DNA from: an uncultured Gammaproteobacteria bacterium | GTDB taxonomy: Bacteria; Pseudomonadota; Gammaproteobacteria; Pseudomonadales; UBA5518 | DNA: 45,768 nucleotides | Assembly (NCBI GenBank): GCA_903928015.1 | Contig: CAIYPF010000115.1 | Location: forward strand, 1-45,768 | Direction of reading: 5' to 3' | Shown: positions 44,388 to 45,768 of the stretch, in pieces | Numbering within the stretch: the stretch's first letter is position 1 | Layout: each line of letters starts with the position of its first letter | Notes under the pieces: generated by a model | What the model saw: the letters and a program-made list of their open reading frames with translations, nothing else | Database searches by the model: none | Told to the model about the DNA's origin: nothing | Made by a program: the position numbers and the translations under genes

Positions 44388-45768
44388 TGACTACCTCTCG
44401 CTCGTGCATGACGATGACCGCGCGGCATTGGCCAGGGCCGCCACCGAGATCTTTACGCACGGCGGCAGTTTCGAACTCGATTACCGGCTGCGGCGCGGGG
44501 ATGCCTTCCTGTGGGTACGGGGGAGCGGTGAGGCGGTGCTGGATGCCTCCGGCAACGCCTGCGGGATGATCGGCACCGTCCAGGACATCGACCGGCAGAA
44601 GAACACCGAGCTGGAATTGCTGAACGCCACCGAGTTCCTCGAGATGACGCAGGCGATTTCCATGCTCGGTGGCTGGCGTATCGCCACCGACGGCTCGGCG
44701 TCCTATGTCTCCGAGCAGATTGCCCGCATTTTCGAGGCGCCGCCGGGCCATCGGCTGTTCAGCAACGGCGGCAACCTCGGACACTTTGCCCACGATGAAT
44801 TCCGGAAGCTCTACGCCCCGGAGGATCTGGAACGGCTCTTCGGCGCCTTCACCCGCACGTGGGAAACCGGTGAGGCTTTCGCGCTGGAGATGCGCGCCAC
44901 GACGTTCACGGGGCGCGATCTCTGGGTCGAGGTGCGCTGCGGGGGACGGGTCGAACATCCGGACCACAGCTGGATCGCGGGCACGTTGCAGGACATCACC
45001 GTGAAAAAGCAGCTCGCCAGCGAGCTCGATGCCTACCGCCACCAGCTCGAGGAACTGGTGCATTCACGGACCGAGCAGCTGGAGCATGCCAAGGCGGTTG
45101 CCGAGTCGGCGGCGCTCGCGAAGAGCCGCTTCCTCGCCAACATGAGCCACGAAATCCGTACGCCCATGAACGCGATCCTCGGCCTGTCCCACCTGCTCGA
45201 GGGCGAACTGCGCGAGACCGCGGCCCGCGATCGTGTGCAGCGCATTTCCGCCTCCGCCCGTCACCTGCTCGGCATCATCAACGACATCCTCGATTTTTCG
45301 AAGATCGATGCCGACCGCCTGGCGCTGGAGAGCGTGCGGATGACGCTCTCGACGGTGCTGGACAGTGCCTATTCCATGTTCGCCGAGCGGGCCCGCGAGA
45401 AGCATCTCTCGCTCAGTGTGGAGGTCGAGCCGATGACGGGGGCCACGCCTCTGCTGGGCGACCCCATGCGGCTGAACCAGGTACTGATCAACTACCTCTC
45501 CAACGCGCTCAAGTTCACCGAGTCGGGCAGCATCGTCATCCGTGCGCAGGCGCTTCCGCACTCTGATGCCGCCGTCACCGTGCGGTTCGAGGTAGAGGAC
45601 TCCGGTATCGGCATGAGTGCCGAGCAGCAGGAGCGGGTCTTCGAGGCTTTCGAGCAGGCCGAGAGTTCGACCACGCGCAGATTCGGCGGCACCGGCCTCG
45701 GCCTTGCGATCAGCCGCCGCCTGGCGAGGCTGATGGGCGGGGACGCGGGCGTCGAGAGCGAGCCCGGC
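44386..45768 (+). CDS. multi-PAS sensor histidine kinase, C-terminal part, cut by window end
   Basis: This is the continuation, in the frame one base forward, of the gene above; the first internal start codon is GTG at 44404, so it is not a natural start. It holds the end of PAS 3 with its PAC ([14 protein letters not shown]), PAS 4 ([32 protein letters not shown]), a coiled coil, HisKA with the His codon at 45148 ([13 protein letters not shown]), and HATPase with [21 protein letters not shown] and [12 protein letters not shown]. The window ends inside this domain or just after it, so receivers may follow. With the HD-GYP regulator it forms a probable two-component pair. Coding quality is high on both sides of the break. 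Confidence 0.88.

Noticed and set aside
1-45768. Prophage, integrated plasmid or insertion sequence.
   Set aside because: I saw no integrase, transposase, structural phage gene, tRNA attachment site or long terminal inverted repeats.

Overview
The window looks like a chromosomal segment of a GC-rich, Gram-negative proteobacterium, most likely a gammaproteobacterium. The grounds are two TonB-dependent receptors, a Tat/lipoprotein signal, an outer-membrane-type glycine-zipper lipoprotein, several hybrid phosphorelay kinases, and dispersed REP-like hairpin repeats (core GCGGGC-CAT-GCCCGC). The genus cannot be fixed by reading alone. I see no tRNA, rRNA, CRISPR array, transposase, integrase or phage gene.

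Layout. (1) 1-6984: a 51-bp tandem repeat, then a leftward group of a TonB receptor, a CheR-like methyltransferase and a large hybrid histidine kinase. (2) 7104-11507: a leftward operon of trans-3-hydroxyproline-dehydratase-like and pyrroline-2-carboxylate-reductase-like enzymes, coupled to an SGNH-like and a GSCFA-domain protein. (3) 11746-15033: a luciferase-like flavin oxidoreductase facing a GMC oxidoreductase and its small Tat-lipoprotein partner. (4) 15103-24673: the core catabolic locus. A TonB receptor diverges from alpha/beta hydrolase, CarAa-type Rieske oxygenase, FeS-flavin reductase, type I extradiol dioxygenase, amidase and a metal-ligand-poor M20-like protein. The divergent promoters share a 29-bp palindrome. 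(5) 24674-30228: REP-like intergenic region, then a leftward operon (hydantoin-racemase-like protein, MarR-type regulator, quinone-reductase-like MDR), a leftward pair (metal-dependent cyclase, Rv2061-like PPOX protein) and a rightward CaiB/BaiF CoA-transferase. (6) 30235-36300: a phosphotransferase-like protein, a second hybrid kinase, a frameshifted tetraheme cytochrome c and a stand-alone HAMP membrane protein. (7) 36322-41586: a glycine-zipper lipoprotein, a six-helix membrane protein, a second GSCFA protein and three sulfotransferase-like genes. (8) 41732-45768: an HD-GYP response regulator and a third sensor kinase, interrupted by a frameshift and cut by the window end.

How the parts may work together. 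In region 4 the receptor could import an aromatic or heteroaromatic compound. The Rieske oxygenase and its reductase would dihydroxylate it, the extradiol enzyme would open the ring, and the hydrolase would split the ring-fission product. The amidase and M20-like protein, and the neighbouring racemase-like, MarR, cyclase and CoA-transferase genes, suggest that the product carries an amide or acid needing further processing. This is inference from family membership. No separate ferredoxin, oxygenase beta subunit or 2-hydroxypentadienoate pathway is encoded here. Regions 1, 6 and 8 are rich in phosphorelay signalling, and region 7 looks devoted to sulfation or acyl-ester modification of an unknown acceptor.
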